A stretch of 64,000 bases of DNA, from the NCBI RefSeq assembly GCF_030244015.1, contig NZ_JASSYX010000001.1, forward strand, positions 682,001 through 746,000, read 5' to 3'. Positions 51,642 through 61,572 of the stretch are shown here, piece after piece (position 1 is the first letter of the stretch; every line of letters starts with the position of its first letter). Under the pieces are notes generated by a model. That model made no database searches, was not told where the DNA came from, and saw nothing but the letters and a program-made list of their open reading frames with translations. Position numbers and translations under genes: made by a program. This DNA comes from Pedobacter ginsengisoli. Lineage in GTDB: Bacteria > Bacteroidota > Bacteroidia > Sphingobacteriales > Sphingobacteriaceae.

Positions 51642-54242
51642 TTATACTTCATTGGCATTCAGAAAAACAAACTGGTGATCAAACATGTCCAGTTTGATCT
51701 TGCTGTCCCTATCGATCTTGCCGGCAAGGATCTCTTTTGAAAGTTCATTCAAAATTCTTTTCTGGATCACACGTTTCAATGGCCTTGCTCCAAACTGAGG
51801 ATCATAGCCCAGTTCGGCTAGCCAGTCCAGCGCATCAGATGAAGCTTCTATCTGAATTCCCATCTCGGCCAGTGTATCCTGCACATGCCTGAACTGAAGT
51901 GATACAATGTCCCTGATCTCGTTCCTGTTTAAAGGAGTGAACATAATCAGCTCGTCAATACGGTTTAAAAACTCCGGTCTGATGGTTTGTTTAAGCAATT
52001 CAAACAGTTCGTTTTTCGTTTTCGCAATCACCTCATCACGGTTATCTTCATCCAGGGATTTGAAATTGTCCTGGATCAGGTGCGAACCAATATTAGATGT
52101 CATAATGATGATCGTATTCTTAAAATTCACCACACGGCCCTTATTGTCAGTCAGGCGGCCATCATCCAGTACCTGCAGCAAGATGTTAAAGACATCAGGA
52201 TGTGCTTTTTCAATCTCGTCCAGGAGCACCACAGAATAAGGTTTACGCCTTACCGCTTCAGTCAGCTGTCCGCCTTCATCATAACCCACATATCCGGGAG
52301 GCGCACCAATCAGGCGGGAAACCGCATGGCGTTCCTGGTACTCGCTCATGTCTATCCTGGTCATGGCGTTCTCATCGTTAAACAGAAACTCTGCAAGCGC
52401 TTTTGCCAGTTCCGTTTTACCAACACCGGTAGTGCCCAGAAATATAAAAGAACCAATTGGCTTACGTTTATCCTGGAGTCCCGCCCTTGACCTGCGTATA
52501 GCATCGGATATCGCTTCGATAGCCTCATCCTGACCAGCTACCCGCTTGTGCAATTCGCCCTCCAGGTTCAGCAGCTTTTCACGTTCACTGGATACCAGTT
52601 TAGTTACCGGAATTCCTGTCCAGCGACCCACAACACCAGCAATGTCATCTGCAGTCACCTCTTCTTTCAGCATCCTGCTTTCACTTTGCTGAGTTGCCAG
52701 ATCTGCCTTTAATTTCTCCACTTTGTCCTGTGCTTCCTTGATCTTGCCATAACGGATCTCCGCTACCTTTCCATAATCTCCGGCACGCTCCGCCTGATCA
52801 GCTTCGAGCTTGTAATTTTCAACCTGTTCAAGTTCATTGTTGATGTTATCTACCAGGTCTTTTTCACCTTGCCATTTGGCCTTGATTTCATCACGTTCTG
52901 CAGACATATTGGCAATTTCTTCAGCCAGGGATTTCACTTTTTTGCTATCACCTTCCCGCTTTATCGCTTCGCGTTCAATCTCCAGCTGCATGATCCTGCG
53001 GTTTAGTTCGTCTACTTTTTCCGGGACGCTGTCCATCTCCAGACGAAGTTTTGAAGCCGCCTCATCCATCAGATCAATTGCTTTGTCAGGTAAAAATCGG
53101 TCTGCAATATACCTTTGGGACATTTCGACTGCCGCGATGATCGCCTCATCTTTTATCCGCACTTTGTGGTGCGTTTCATAACGCTCCTTCAATCCCCGGA
53201 GAATAGAAATTGCATCCTGGGTATCTGGCTCATCAACCATTACCTTTTGGAAACGGCGTTCAAGAGCCTTGTCTTTTTCCAGGTATTTTTGATATTCATC
53301 AAGTGTTGTCGCACCAATAGCGCGCAGCTCACCTCGTGCAAGCGCAGGTTTGAGAATATTTGCAGCATCCATCGCACCTTCGCCACCACCGGCACCCACT
53401 AAAGTATGTATCTCATCAATAAACAGGATAATGTCCCCGTCACTTTGGGTCACCTCTTTAACAACGGCCTTGAGACGCTCCTCAAACTCACCTTTATATT
53501 TGGCACCTGCAATCAGGGCCCCCATATCAAGAGAGTACACAGTTTTCGTTTTTAGATTGGTAGGCACGTCACCTTTAATGATCCGGAAGGCGATGCCCTC
53601 AGCTATTGCAGTTTTACCAACACCGGGTTCTCCGATCAGGATCGGATTATTCTTGGTACGCCGTGACAAAATCTGGATCACTCTTCTGATTTCGTCATCA
53701 CGGCCGATCACCGGATCCAGCTTGCCGGATTCTGCATATTCATTGAGGTTACGCGCATATTTATTAAGTGCATTATATGTGGCTTCTGCATTCTGATCAG
53801 TAACACGGCTGTCACCTCTTAAGGCGATAATCGCTTTTTTAAGGTCGCCTTCATTCACACCCTGATCTTTCAGAAGCTTTGAAGTATTGTCATTCACAGA
53901 AAGTATACCCAGCAATAAATGCTCTACAGACACAAACTCATCCTTAAATTCCTTCAGGTAAGACTGTGCTTTCTGCAGGGCTGAATTGCTGCCTGAAGTA
54001 AGATAGGGGTTGCTGCCGGTCACCTTTGGAAATTTTTCAATTTGTGTATCCAGATGCTGGTTTAAAACATTCAGATTGACGTTGAGTTTCTTCAGGACAT
54101 AAGAAACCACGTTTTCATCAACAGTAAGCAAACCTTTGAGCAGGTGTGCCGTTTCAATAGCCTGTTGCTGGTTGCCTTGTGCTATTTCAGAAGCCTGTTG
54201 AACTGCTTCCTGGGCTTTTATAGTAAAGTTGTTGAAGTTCAT
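51642..54242 (-). CDS. clpB: ATP-dependent disaggregase ClpB
   Basis: 866 residues from the ATG at 54242 (seven upstream residues are dropped because MNFNNFTIKA is the usual opening). Clp-N repeats, first AAA+ module (Walker A GEPGVGKTA, ~205; DEIHTLVGAG), the coiled-coil M domain (~405-525) specific to ClpB, second AAA+ module (GTTGVGKTE; ARPLKRVIQ sensor). It unfolds aggregated proteins with DnaK in the cytoplasm. Heat-shock control is usual, but no obvious site was found upstream. Confidence 0.97.
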   Translation of the reverse strand: MNFNNFTIKAQEAVQQASEIAQGNQQQAIETAHLLKGLLTVDENVVSYVLKKLNVNLNVLNQHLDTQIEKFPKVTGSNPYLTSGSNSALQKAQSYLKEFKDEFVSVEHLLLGILSVNDNTSKLLKDQGVNEGDLKKAIIALRGDSRVTDQNAEATYNALNKYARNLNEYAESGKLDPVIGRDDEIRRVIQILSRRTKNNPILIGEPGVGKTAIAEGIAFRIIKGDVPTNLKTKTVYSLDMGALIAGAKYKGEFEERLKAVVKEVTQSDGDIILFIDEIHTLVGAGGGEGAMDAANILKPALARGELRAIGATTLDEYQKYLEKDKALERRFQKVMVDEPDTQDAISILRGLKERYETHHKVRIKDEAIIAAVEMSQRYIADRFLPDKAIDLMDEAASKLRLEMDSVPEKVDELNRRIMQLEIEREAIKREGDSKKVKSLAEEIANMSAERDEIKAKWQGEKDLVDNINNELEQVENYKLEADQAERAGDYGKVAEIRYGKIKEAQDKVEKLKADLATQQSESRMLKEEVTADDIAGVVGRWTGIPVTKLVSSEREKLLNLEGELHKRVAGQDEAIEAISDAIRRSRAGLQDKRKPIGSFIFLGTTGVGKTELAKALAEFLFNDENAMTRIDMSEYQERHAVSRLIGAPPGYVGYDEGGQLTEAVRRKPYSVVLLDEIEKAHPDVFNILLQVLDDGRLTDNKGRVVNFKNTIIIMTSNIGSHLIQDNFKSLDEDNRDEVIAKTKNELFELLKQTIRPEFLNRIDELIMFTPLNRNEIRDIVSLQFRHVQDTLAEMGIQIEASSDALDWLAELGYDPQFGARPLKRVIQKRILNELSKEILAGKIDRDSKIKLDMFDHQFVFLNANEV

Positions 54243-54449
54243 GTCAACAGCTAAACAAAGCAAATGCCATCCTGGTTTTCTGTTAAAGATCGGAAATTTT
54301 GTCGGTATCTTCTTATTTTTAATGACTAAATAGCTGATAAATAATGCGTTATACTGAAAAAATGTCTTATTTTAATGCCGGGAAATGTAAAATATAAATG
54401 CTTGTCTGTAGCTTTCCCGTAAAATATCCCGTCTTTTGTGACAGATTAA

Positions 54450-55664
54450 ATGAGAGAATTTATACGATTATATCTGGACGCCTATAAAGGGCTGTCCACA
54501 CCTGCGTGGATGCTTGCCCTGGTCATGCTGATCAACAGGAGCGGAGCAATGGTTATTCCGTTTTTGGGTGTATATATGGTCAATCACCTGCATTTTTCCC
54601 TGAAAGATGCCGGCACTGTACTTGCATGTTTCGGTATAGGTGCAGTGTCAGGAAACTTCCTGGGTGGTTGGCTGACCGATAAGGCAGGACATTTCAAAAT
54701 TCAGCTGATCAGTTTATTTTTAACCATTCCCGTATTTGTGCTCTTACCTCAGCTCGAGACTGTTGGCAACCTTGCCATTGGCGTTTTTTTGCTGAGCCTG
54801 GTATCTGAAACTTTCAGGCCCGCAAACTCAGTTTCGGTCGCTTATTATTCAAAGCCTGACAATGTAGTCCGTTCCTTTTCCCTGAATCGGATGGCACTGA
54901 ACCTTGGTTTTTCTATAGGTCCGGCACTTGGAGGATTTCTGGCGGCCGTTTCTTATTCTTTTTTATTTTATGGCAATGCCATTGCTGCCTGTTGCTCAGG
55001 TCTGTTGTTCTTCCTGTATTTCAGGAACCTGAAAGGCACTAAAAAGGTTAAAGAAAGAGTTGATGACCAGGGAAACCAGGTAGTCGGCCGGTCACCATAT
55101 CGCGATCTTCCCTACCTGCTTTTCAGCTTGCTTTGCGCCGTGTTTGCCATTTGTTTTTTGCAGCTCCTGAGTACACTCCCGCTCTATTACAGAACGGTTT
55201 ATCAGCTTTCTGAAACGGAGATAGGAATCATTATGGCTTTTAGCGGCCTGGTTGTTTTTCTTTTTGAGATGCTGCTGGTCCATATTGCAGAACGGAATTT
55301 TACTGCCCGCACAGCGATCATAACGGGTACCTTGTTGTGTGCCTTGTCCTTTCTCATTTTAAACCTGGCCAAAGGTATTCCGGTATTGTACATCTCGATG
55401 TTTGTGATCTGTATTGCCGAAATATTGGCGATACCTTTTATGTCTACTGTTACCCTGCAGCGATCATCAGCGAAAAAAAGAGGAGCATACATGGCGCTCA
55501 ATGCACTTTCCTTTTCATTTGGTCACATCTTTTCCCCTTTTATTGGCACCAGGGTAGCGGCCTCCTATGGCTTTGAAGTCCTTTGGTGGGGTACTACGGC
55601 CGCTTTGGTCGTAGCTGCTGCCGGGTTCTTTTTTGTGATGAAGATGATGCGGTTATCGTCTTAA
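54450..55664 (+). CDS. MFS transporter (MdtH/multidrug-like)
   Basis: 404 residues, about 12 helices. The opening MLINRSGAMVIPFLGVYMVNHL and GGWLTDKAGHFKIQ loop are typical of DHA1-type drug or metabolite exporters. No neighbour gives a substrate. Single gene, convergent with the metallo-hydrolase gene. Confidence 0.9.
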   Translation: MREFIRLYLDAYKGLSTPAWMLALVMLINRSGAMVIPFLGVYMVNHLHFSLKDAGTVLACFGIGAVSGNFLGGWLTDKAGHFKIQLISLFLTIPVFVLLPQLETVGNLAIGVFLLSLVSETFRPANSVSVAYYSKPDNVVRSFSLNRMALNLGFSIGPALGGFLAAVSYSFLFYGNAIAACCSGLLFFLYFRNLKGTKKVKERVDDQGNQVVGRSPYRDLPYLLFSLLCAVFAICFLQLLSTLPLYYRTVYQLSETEIGIIMAFSGLVVFLFEMLLVHIAERNFTARTAIITGTLLCALSFLILNLAKGIPVLYISMFVICIAEILAIPFMSTVTLQRSSAKKRGAYMALNALSFSFGHIFSPFIGTRVAASYGFEVLWWGTTAALVVAAAGFFFVMKMMRLSS

Positions 55665-55678
55665 TAGCCCTTACAAAA

Positions 55679-56437
55679 TTACTTCGGCGCCGGATACCAT
55701 TCGCGTAACCTTACATCAATATTTTTATCACCGGTATTGACCAGGACTTTGAACAATTTCACATCCTGCCCCCGGTAATGATATGGATAAACTGCTTTAG
55801 GTTTAAATGCCAGCACAGCCTGTGCTGCCGCATTTACATCCATAGTATAGGGCAGGTTCATGCAAACAAAGGCAATATCGATGTTTTTTAAAGCACGCAT
55901 TTCGGGAATATCTGCGGTATCACCTGAGATGTAGATACTTTTACCGCCGGTTTCCAAAATATACCCATTGCCTCTTCCTTTGATATGATAATTCGCGTTT
56001 TCAGCATCCGGAAGATTGTACATGGGAAACGCAGTAATCGAAATACCAGCCAAAACGGTTTTATCCCCATTCTTCAAAATGACCAGCTTCTCCTTGTCAT
56101 AATTAGCAGGTAGTTTATCGGCCACTGCCTGCGGAACAACAAGCATCGCTTTATTGGTATTGATGGCTTCGATTGTCTTGAGATCAAAATGGTCACCATG
56201 AATATCCGTTACAAGGATGATATCCGGAGCGCCGAGCCCTTTAAATGCATCAGCGCCACCTGTGGGGTCGACATAAATGTTCTTGTTCTTGCAGGTGAGC
56301 ACCAGCGTGGCATGAGTGATTGGCTGAATAGTCAGCTCACCGCCCTCAACCTTTTCCTGATCCGGGGCTATCCTTTGTGCCTGCGTAAACAACGCGCATG
56401 AGGACAGCAAAAAAATAAGGGTAAGTTTCAGTTTCAT
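55679..56437 (-). CDS. Metallo-beta-lactamase-fold hydrolase, exported
   Basis: 252 residues with a signal peptide ending SSCALFTQAQ. The metal motif is VTDIHGDHFD (T/D-x-H-x-D-H), with ITHATLVL earlier and ISGDTADIPE and PYHYRGQD later, matching UPF0173-type hydrolases. It cleaves an unknown ester or lactone in the periplasm. Confidence 0.9.
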   Translation of the reverse strand: MKLKLTLIFLLSSCALFTQAQRIAPDQEKVEGGELTIQPITHATLVLTCKNKNIYVDPTGGADAFKGLGAPDIILVTDIHGDHFDLKTIEAINTNKAMLVVPQAVADKLPANYDKEKLVILKNGDKTVLAGISITAFPMYNLPDAENANYHIKGRGNGYILETGGKSIYISGDTADIPEMRALKNIDIAFVCMNLPYTMDVNAAAQAVLAFKPKAVYPYHYRGQDVKLFKVLVNTGDKNIDVRLREWYPAPK

Positions 56438-56528
56438 AAAGAGTTATTTAATGATTTAACTGGAAATTACAGAACAAACTGAACGGAAGAAAGTTTGGGG
56501 TTTAGTGAATAGCAAGCAAATAACAGAG

Positions 56529-56939
56529 CTATCCTTGTGTGTTGTTTAAAACTTCTGCCAGTCTGTTTGTTTGATAATCTGCCAGTTTCTGAAGCGGGCC
56601 CGCAGCCAGCATTTTCATCATCATGTTCAGATCAGCGGAAAGGATGTGTTTGGCAATTGTGCCACCCGCTCCGTTATCAGCAACCGTCCACTTCAATTCT
56701 ACGTCAAACGGTGGTTTTTCCGTGGGTAAGGCGGTGAGTTCCTGATTTTCTATGCGGCTGGAGATCCTGATGGCGAGTTTAGCCATGTTCTGAATGGTAA
56801 AACTGGCTTCATCCTCTGTGGAGGACCAGTTGTAGATATTCTCGGGCATCAGTTGCTTGTGGTTATTCAGATCTGCTAAAAAAGCATATACTTTTGCCAC
56901 CGGCAAATTTATTTCGGCAGTGCTTTCTATTACTGTCAT
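56529..56939 (-). CDS. SRPBCC (START-fold) protein
   Basis: 136 residues: opening strand TVIESTAEINLPVAKVYAFL, DLNNHKQLMP and a long C-terminal helix MKMLAAGPLQKLADYQTNRL, the typical helix-grip fold. Binds an unknown hydrophobic ligand. Seven bases downstream of pyrE and co-directional, so probably co-transcribed. Confidence 0.85.
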   Translation of the reverse strand: MTVIESTAEINLPVAKVYAFLADLNNHKQLMPENIYNWSSTEDEASFTIQNMAKLAIRISSRIENQELTALPTEKPPFDVELKWTVADNGAGGTIAKHILSADLNMMMKMLAAGPLQKLADYQTNRLAEVLNNTQG

Positions 56940-56946
56940 TGTGGTC

Positions 56947-57606
56947 TTAAGTTAGTTGCTCCAGTTCCTTGCCCCATTCAGACGGGTTCCTGCGCCATTT
57001 TGTGAGCAGATCGACATCGTTTTGCCCAATGAAGCTATGTTCAGCGGCGTATTGAATTAGTGTATTGTAATTTGAAAGTGTGGCATAACGGCATTTCGCT
57101 TCTTTGAAATTCTCATCTGCCTGATCGAAGCCGTAAGTAAATATGGCAACCAGACCGGCAACCGATAACCCGGCATTTCTCAACGCCTCAACGGCCTGCA
57201 AACTGCTCTTTCCGGTTGAGATCAGATCTTCTATCACCACTACACGTTGCCCTTCCACTATTTCTCCTTCTATCAGGCTTCCTGTACCATGCTCTTTCGC
57301 TTTTGAACGTACATAAGCAAACGGCAGTCCCAATTCCTGCGCTACCAGTGCGCCTTGCGGGATGCCTGCAGTCGCTACACCTGCTATAAGATCGACAGAT
57401 CCAAATTCTTCCTGGATCAGCTGCGTAAGCTTCTGTCTGATGTAAGTTCTGACCGATGGATGTGAAAGCGTGATCCTGTTGTCACAATAGATCGGGGATT
57501 TCCAACCAGATGCCCATGTAAATGGATTATTAGGTTGTAACTTTATTGCTTTAATTTGTAATAAAAATTCAGCTACCTTTAATTCAATATCACTTTTATT
57601 ATACAT
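56947..57606 (-). CDS. pyrE: Orotate phosphoribosyltransferase
   Basis: 219 residues. PRPP motif VVVIEDLISTGKSS (~123-136), opening TWASGWKSPIYCDNR, typical of PyrE. It forms OMP from orotate and PRPP. The start codon overlaps that of the divergent NUDIX gene by two bases (CATG at 57604-57607), so each promoter lies within the other gene. Confidence 0.96.
   Translation of the reverse strand: MYNKSDIELKVAEFLLQIKAIKLQPNNPFTWASGWKSPIYCDNRITLSHPSVRTYIRQKLTQLIQEEFGSVDLIAGVATAGIPQGALVAQELGLPFAYVRSKAKEHGTGSLIEGEIVEGQRVVVIEDLISTGKSSLQAVEALRNAGLSVAGLVAIFTYGFDQADENFKEAKCRYATLSNYNTLIQYAAEHSFIGQNDVDLLTKWRRNPSEWGKELEQLT
57555..57581 (+). promoter_or_regulatory. Possible promoter of the NUDIX gene inside pyrE
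   Basis: TTTG at 57555-57558, then TACCTTTA at 57574-57581 (TAnnTTT plus one mismatch; 15-base spacer), 23 bases before the ATG at 57605. It lies inside the pyrE coding start. Confidence 0.4.
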
Positions 57607-58264
57607 GGCCCAAAATTACAGAATTTATATTAACGATAACACTTTGTTTATAGCAGATTTGATGCCTAAACAGATCAAGAAAATCCAACAAGTTGATGTA
57701 CAGCAGTTTGATTTCCAAATATTCTATAAAAATTTAGCAAGGGTGTCCGGAAAAGACTATATCCTGCTGGATCCCGACCCTAAAAAATTGTTCAAAAAGA
57801 TCAGGAAAAGTTGTGAAATGATCAAGGCCGCCGGCGGTCTGGTTAAGAACGCCAAAGATAATTACCTCTTCATTTTCCGTAATAAAAAGTGGGACTTGCC
57901 TAAGGGCAAGGTGGAAAAAGACGAGAAAATGAAAGAAGCTGCATTGCGTGAGGTAGAGGAAGAGTGTGGTGTAAAGATCTTTACCAATGATGAAAAGTTG
58001 TGTAAAACTTACCACGTTTATCAGCTGGACAATAGACTGGTGCTGAAAAAAACCAATTGGTACAGCATGACTGTCAAAGGCGAACCCAAGCTCATTCCTC
58101 AAAAGGAAGAGGGCATCACAAAAGCCGGCTGGCTGAGCAAACTTGAACTCAGCCCAGTGTTGAAAAACACCTATCCTTCCATAGTACAGGTATTGGAAGC
58201 TGGGGGACTTTTGGCAGATAATATTGTAGTAAAACCAGTACTGGCCGCTATAAAAAAGGTATAG
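57605..58264 (+). CDS. NUDIX hydrolase
   Basis: 219 residues. N-terminal domain (~1-85) specific to a Bacteroidota group, then the NUDIX box starting G101 with REVEEECG (115-122), matching G-x5-E-x7-REUxEExGU. Hydrolyses a nucleoside diphosphate-linked compound. Start overlaps pyrE start head-to-head; its last 17 bases overlap the end of coaD. Confidence 0.9.
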   Translation: MAQNYRIYINDNTLFIADLMPKQIKKIQQVDVQQFDFQIFYKNLARVSGKDYILLDPDPKKLFKKIRKSCEMIKAAGGLVKNAKDNYLFIFRNKKWDLPKGKVEKDEKMKEAALREVEEECGVKIFTNDEKLCKTYHVYQLDNRLVLKKTNWYSMTVKGEPKLIPQKEEGITKAGWLSKLELSPVLKNTYPSIVQVLEAGGLLADNIVVKPVLAAIKKV

Positions 58265-58709
58265 CTTCCGGGGGTAGAAACTTACTTACATCACCATTAT
58301 TTCGCAATATTTCGCGCACAATAGTTGAACTGATGGCCGAATATTCAGGTTTGCTCAATATGATGATGGTCTCTACTTCAGGCATCATGGTCTGATTGAT
58401 CTGTGCGATGGCTTTTTCATATTCAAAATCTGAAACGGAGCGTACACCCCTCACCATATACCTGGCATTGACCTTACGGCAAAAATCGACTGTCAGGCCG
58501 TCATATAACTGCACTTCTATATTGGCGTGAGCTGAAAAAACAGCCCGCACGATGTCCTCTCTTTTTTGCGCAGGTAAAAAACCCTGCTTAGAACTGTTTA
58601 ATCCTATGCCGATCACAACTTTGTCAAACAAAGGTAAAGCCCGCAGCAAGATGTCTACATGGGCTATGGTGATGGGATCAAATGAACCTGGAAACAGTGC
58701 AGTTTTCAT
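58248..58709 (-). CDS. coaD: Phosphopantetheine adenylyltransferase
   Basis: 153 residues. FPGSFDPITIAHVDIL (the T/HxGH motif with Ala instead of Gly) and the C-terminal AISSTIVREI (SSTxVR) are diagnostic. Makes dephospho-CoA in the CoA pathway. Co-transcribed with rsmD upstream (two bases). Confidence 0.95.
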   Translation of the reverse strand: MKTALFPGSFDPITIAHVDILLRALPLFDKVVIGIGLNSSKQGFLPAQKREDIVRAVFSAHANIEVQLYDGLTVDFCRKVNARYMVRGVRSVSDFEYEKAIAQINQTMMPEVETIIILSKPEYSAISSTIVREILRNNGDVSKFLPPEAIPFL

Positions 58710-58711
58710 AA

Positions 58712-59254
58712 TTATAACTTGGGTTTTTCAAAGAAGCTAAACGATGAATTGCCGTATCTTCTGATCTCCGTATAGCCGGGGAGGTTATTTAATTTCAATA
58801 ACGAAGGATGTTCTACGATCAGCATCCCGTTATCGGTCAGTAAATTATTTCTCATGACCAGTTCTGGTATGAGGGGTATGGTTGGCAAGTCGTAAGGCGG
58901 ATCAGCAAAAATGATCTGGTAAGGTGCCTTATGATGTTCCAGAAACTTAAATACATCAGCTTTTTGAACCTCTATTTGTTCCAGGCCATATTTCTGGATG
59001 ACCGATTTCACCCAGTACACACAACCCGGGTGCTTATCTACCGCCGTAACCTTACGGATACCTCTCGAAGCAAATTCAAAACTGATGTTGCCCGTGCCGC
59101 AAAAAAGGTCCAGCACATCACAGCCGTCGAAATCATAAGTATTATAGAGGATATTGAAAAGCGCTTCCTTGGCCATATCGGTAGTCGGCCTCACAGGTAA
59201 GCTTTCGGGAGCGTTAAAACGTGTTCCCTTTAATCTGCCGCCTATTATTCGCAT
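58712..59254 (-). CDS. rsmD: 16S rRNA (guanine(966)-N(2))-methyltransferase
   Basis: 180 residues: MRIIGGRLKGTRF opening, SAM motif DLFCGTGN (49-56), catalytic ADPPYD (117-122). Overlaps the DUF3822 stop by ten bases. Confidence 0.94.
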   Translation of the reverse strand: MRIIGGRLKGTRFNAPESLPVRPTTDMAKEALFNILYNTYDFDGCDVLDLFCGTGNISFEFASRGIRKVTAVDKHPGCVYWVKSVIQKYGLEQIEVQKADVFKFLEHHKAPYQIIFADPPYDLPTIPLIPELVMRNNLLTDNGMLIVEHPSLLKLNNLPGYTEIRRYGNSSFSFFEKPKL

Positions 59255-60075
59255 AGGTCAAGTGCTAATAAACTGCTGTAATAATGCGCAGGCATATCAT
59301 CCAGGATCCTGCTGTCCATTTCATTGCTTACGCTTTTACTAAAATGTATGTCTTTGAAATATTTTGAAATACATTGATAATTGCCGTCACCCTCATGAAT
59401 GATCCCGCTTAAATGAACTGCTGTTTGTGCGGTAGCCATCTTAAGCTGGTTAATGATCAGGAGCAGGTAATAATTGAGTTCCTCTGCGTTCTCAGTCTCA
59501 AAACATCTTTGGAAGACCAGCTGACCTTCATTTACATAGGTAGCGTTAAAGCTTCCTGCTGTAAAGTCAAGCAGCAATGACCTCGATATATTCCCTTTGG
59601 CAAGTGCCAGCAGTGGTGCAGAATGGTCATAGCGTTTGCTGCTGGTCAGCGAAGCACTCAGTGTATCTTCTATAAACTCCGCCAGGTTAAAAACGGAGGT
59701 AAAGCCATAACCGGCAAGAGGCTGCACATATAAAGTAGCCGATTGTTCTCCGGGAAAATACTTTGCGTACTGGTTCAGCCCTGCCGGGTCAAACAATTCA
59801 TCGGGAACAGCTATGAGATTTTCTGTATATACGGCAACTTTTACGGCCTTAAAAGACAAGTTCAGATAATTGTCACTTTTCAGTTTTGCAGCAAACACAG
59901 TTCCCGGATCTTCACATTCCTGCTGATCATAAACAGCTTTGACCTGGTTGCAGCTTTTGTCAATAATGGCATAAGAAAAACTATCCGGACCAACTTTTAT
60001 CAATAGATCGCAATCTGCAGCTGTATTTGGGTCAAACTCCGGATCAACTAATAATATGCTATTTTTGCTGTTCAT
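59245..60075 (-). CDS. DUF3822 family protein
   Basis: 276 residues with an actin/hexokinase-like feel in DFTAGSFNATYVNEGQ and a C-terminal MPAHYYSSLLALDL. This family regularly precedes rsmD and coaD in Bacteroidota. No function is known to me. No signal peptide. Confidence 0.85.
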   Translation of the reverse strand: MNSKNSILLVDPEFDPNTAADCDLLIKVGPDSFSYAIIDKSCNQVKAVYDQQECEDPGTVFAAKLKSDNYLNLSFKAVKVAVYTENLIAVPDELFDPAGLNQYAKYFPGEQSATLYVQPLAGYGFTSVFNLAEFIEDTLSASLTSSKRYDHSAPLLALAKGNISRSLLLDFTAGSFNATYVNEGQLVFQRCFETENAEELNYYLLLIINQLKMATAQTAVHLSGIIHEGDGNYQCISKYFKDIHFSKSVSNEMDSRILDDMPAHYYSSLLALDLCE

Positions 60076-60127
60076 GTAAACAAAATTAATTCTTTTTTCT
60101 ATAACATCACCATTGCATATTTGTTAA

Positions 60128-61555
60128 ATGGATAAAGCTTCGCTAATCGCCCGGTCCTATCAGTTTACCCCGACAGGTGAACAGCTTGTTTTCTGTACGG
60201 AGATGGCATCGTTTTTAACGGGTCGGATGGATGGACAATGCTTTATCCTTCGCGGATATGCCGGCACCGGGAAAACCACATCGGTAGGCGCATTGGTAAA
60301 AGCACTGCCCGGATTTGGCCTGCGGCCGGTCTTACTGGCACCAACAGGACGGGCCGCCAAAGTCATGAGCACCTATACCCGTCGTAAGGCGCTCACCATC
60401 CACAAGAGAATTTACAGGAAGAAGTCTTCGGTAGCTATGGATATGTCATTTCAGCTGGCGCCAAACCTTGCAGAACACACTTTGTTCATCGTAGATGAAG
60501 CCTCCATGATCGCTGATGAAATGAACATTCAGTCGGGCTCCTCATTGCTCAAAGACCTGATGGAATATGTGTATAACCGTAAAAACTGTGCAGTGGTCTT
60601 TGTGGGGGATACCGCACAGCTCCCCCCGGTAGGAAGTCTGGACAGTCCGGCCTTAAACAATCAGCATTTACAAGACGTCTTTGGACTGAAAGTAACGGCA
60701 GTTGAGCTGAAAGAAGTTGTACGGCAGGAAAAGAAATCGGGTATACTGGTCAATGCCACCATGCTGCGCAAGCTGATCCATAAGGACCAGAAAACGCAAA
60801 TTACCCTTCCGAAATTCATCACCAAAAATTACAGGGATATTTTTAGGATGAACGGCGTAAAGCTGGTAGAAGGGCTGGAATATGCCTACAATAAGTTTGG
60901 AATGGAGAATGTACTGGTGGTCTGCAGGTCCAATAAATCAGCCAACGGATACAACCAGCAGATCAGGGCCAGGATTTTGTACCGGGAAGAAGAACTGACC
61001 GGAGGAGACCAGATCATGGTGGTGAAAAACAATTATTTCTGGTTGCCGGAAAATGAGTCTGCTGCTTTCATTGCCAATGGCGATATGGCCCTGATCAAAA
61101 GAGTAAGAAATACTGAAGAGCGTTACGGATTCAGGTTTTGTGAGGTTCAACTTGAATTTCTTGATTTTCCGGAAGCCGGGGAAATTACCTGCAAAGTCAT
61201 GCTGGATACGCTCACCGCGGAGACGCCCAACCTTTCTTTTGAGCTCAGCAACAAGCTGTTTGAAGGATTGAATGAGGACTATAATCACCTGAGCAATAAG
61301 CGGGAACGTTTTCTGGCCATCAAAGAAGACCCGTATTATAATGCACTCCAGATCAAGTTTGCCTATGCGGTGACTTGCCACAAAGCGCAGGGCGGGCAGT
61401 GGGACGCTGTATTTGTTGACCAGGGCTACCTGACAGATGACATGGTAGACCTTGATTTCCTGCGGTGGCTTTATACAGGTGTGACAAGAGCAAAAAAAGA
61501 ACTATTTTTAGTAAATTTTGCCCAAAGTATGTTTACTTCCCCTGCCGAAGAATAG
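60128..61555 (+). CDS. RecD/Dda-like superfamily 1 helicase
   Basis: 475 residues. Walker A GYAGTGKT (43-50), motif II VDEASM, GDTAQLPPVG (motif III), and C-terminal TCHKAQGGQWDAVFVD and YTGVTRAKKEL (motifs V-VI). SF1B DNA helicase, likely in repair. 52 bases from the divergent DUF3822 gene. Confidence 0.9.
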   Translation: MDKASLIARSYQFTPTGEQLVFCTEMASFLTGRMDGQCFILRGYAGTGKTTSVGALVKALPGFGLRPVLLAPTGRAAKVMSTYTRRKALTIHKRIYRKKSSVAMDMSFQLAPNLAEHTLFIVDEASMIADEMNIQSGSSLLKDLMEYVYNRKNCAVVFVGDTAQLPPVGSLDSPALNNQHLQDVFGLKVTAVELKEVVRQEKKSGILVNATMLRKLIHKDQKTQITLPKFITKNYRDIFRMNGVKLVEGLEYAYNKFGMENVLVVCRSNKSANGYNQQIRARILYREEELTGGDQIMVVKNNYFWLPENESAAFIANGDMALIKRVRNTEERYGFRFCEVQLEFLDFPEAGEITCKVMLDTLTAETPNLSFELSNKLFEGLNEDYNHLSNKRERFLAIKEDPYYNALQIKFAYAVTCHKAQGGQWDAVFVDQGYLTDDMVDLDFLRWLYTGVTRAKKELFLVNFAQSMFTSPAEE

Positions 61556-61572
61556 GGGCTAACCCATTTATA

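Noticed and set aside
51987..52490. 167-codon open frame antisense to clpB
   Set aside because: ClpB coding is unmistakable; the antisense frame has no recognisable domain.
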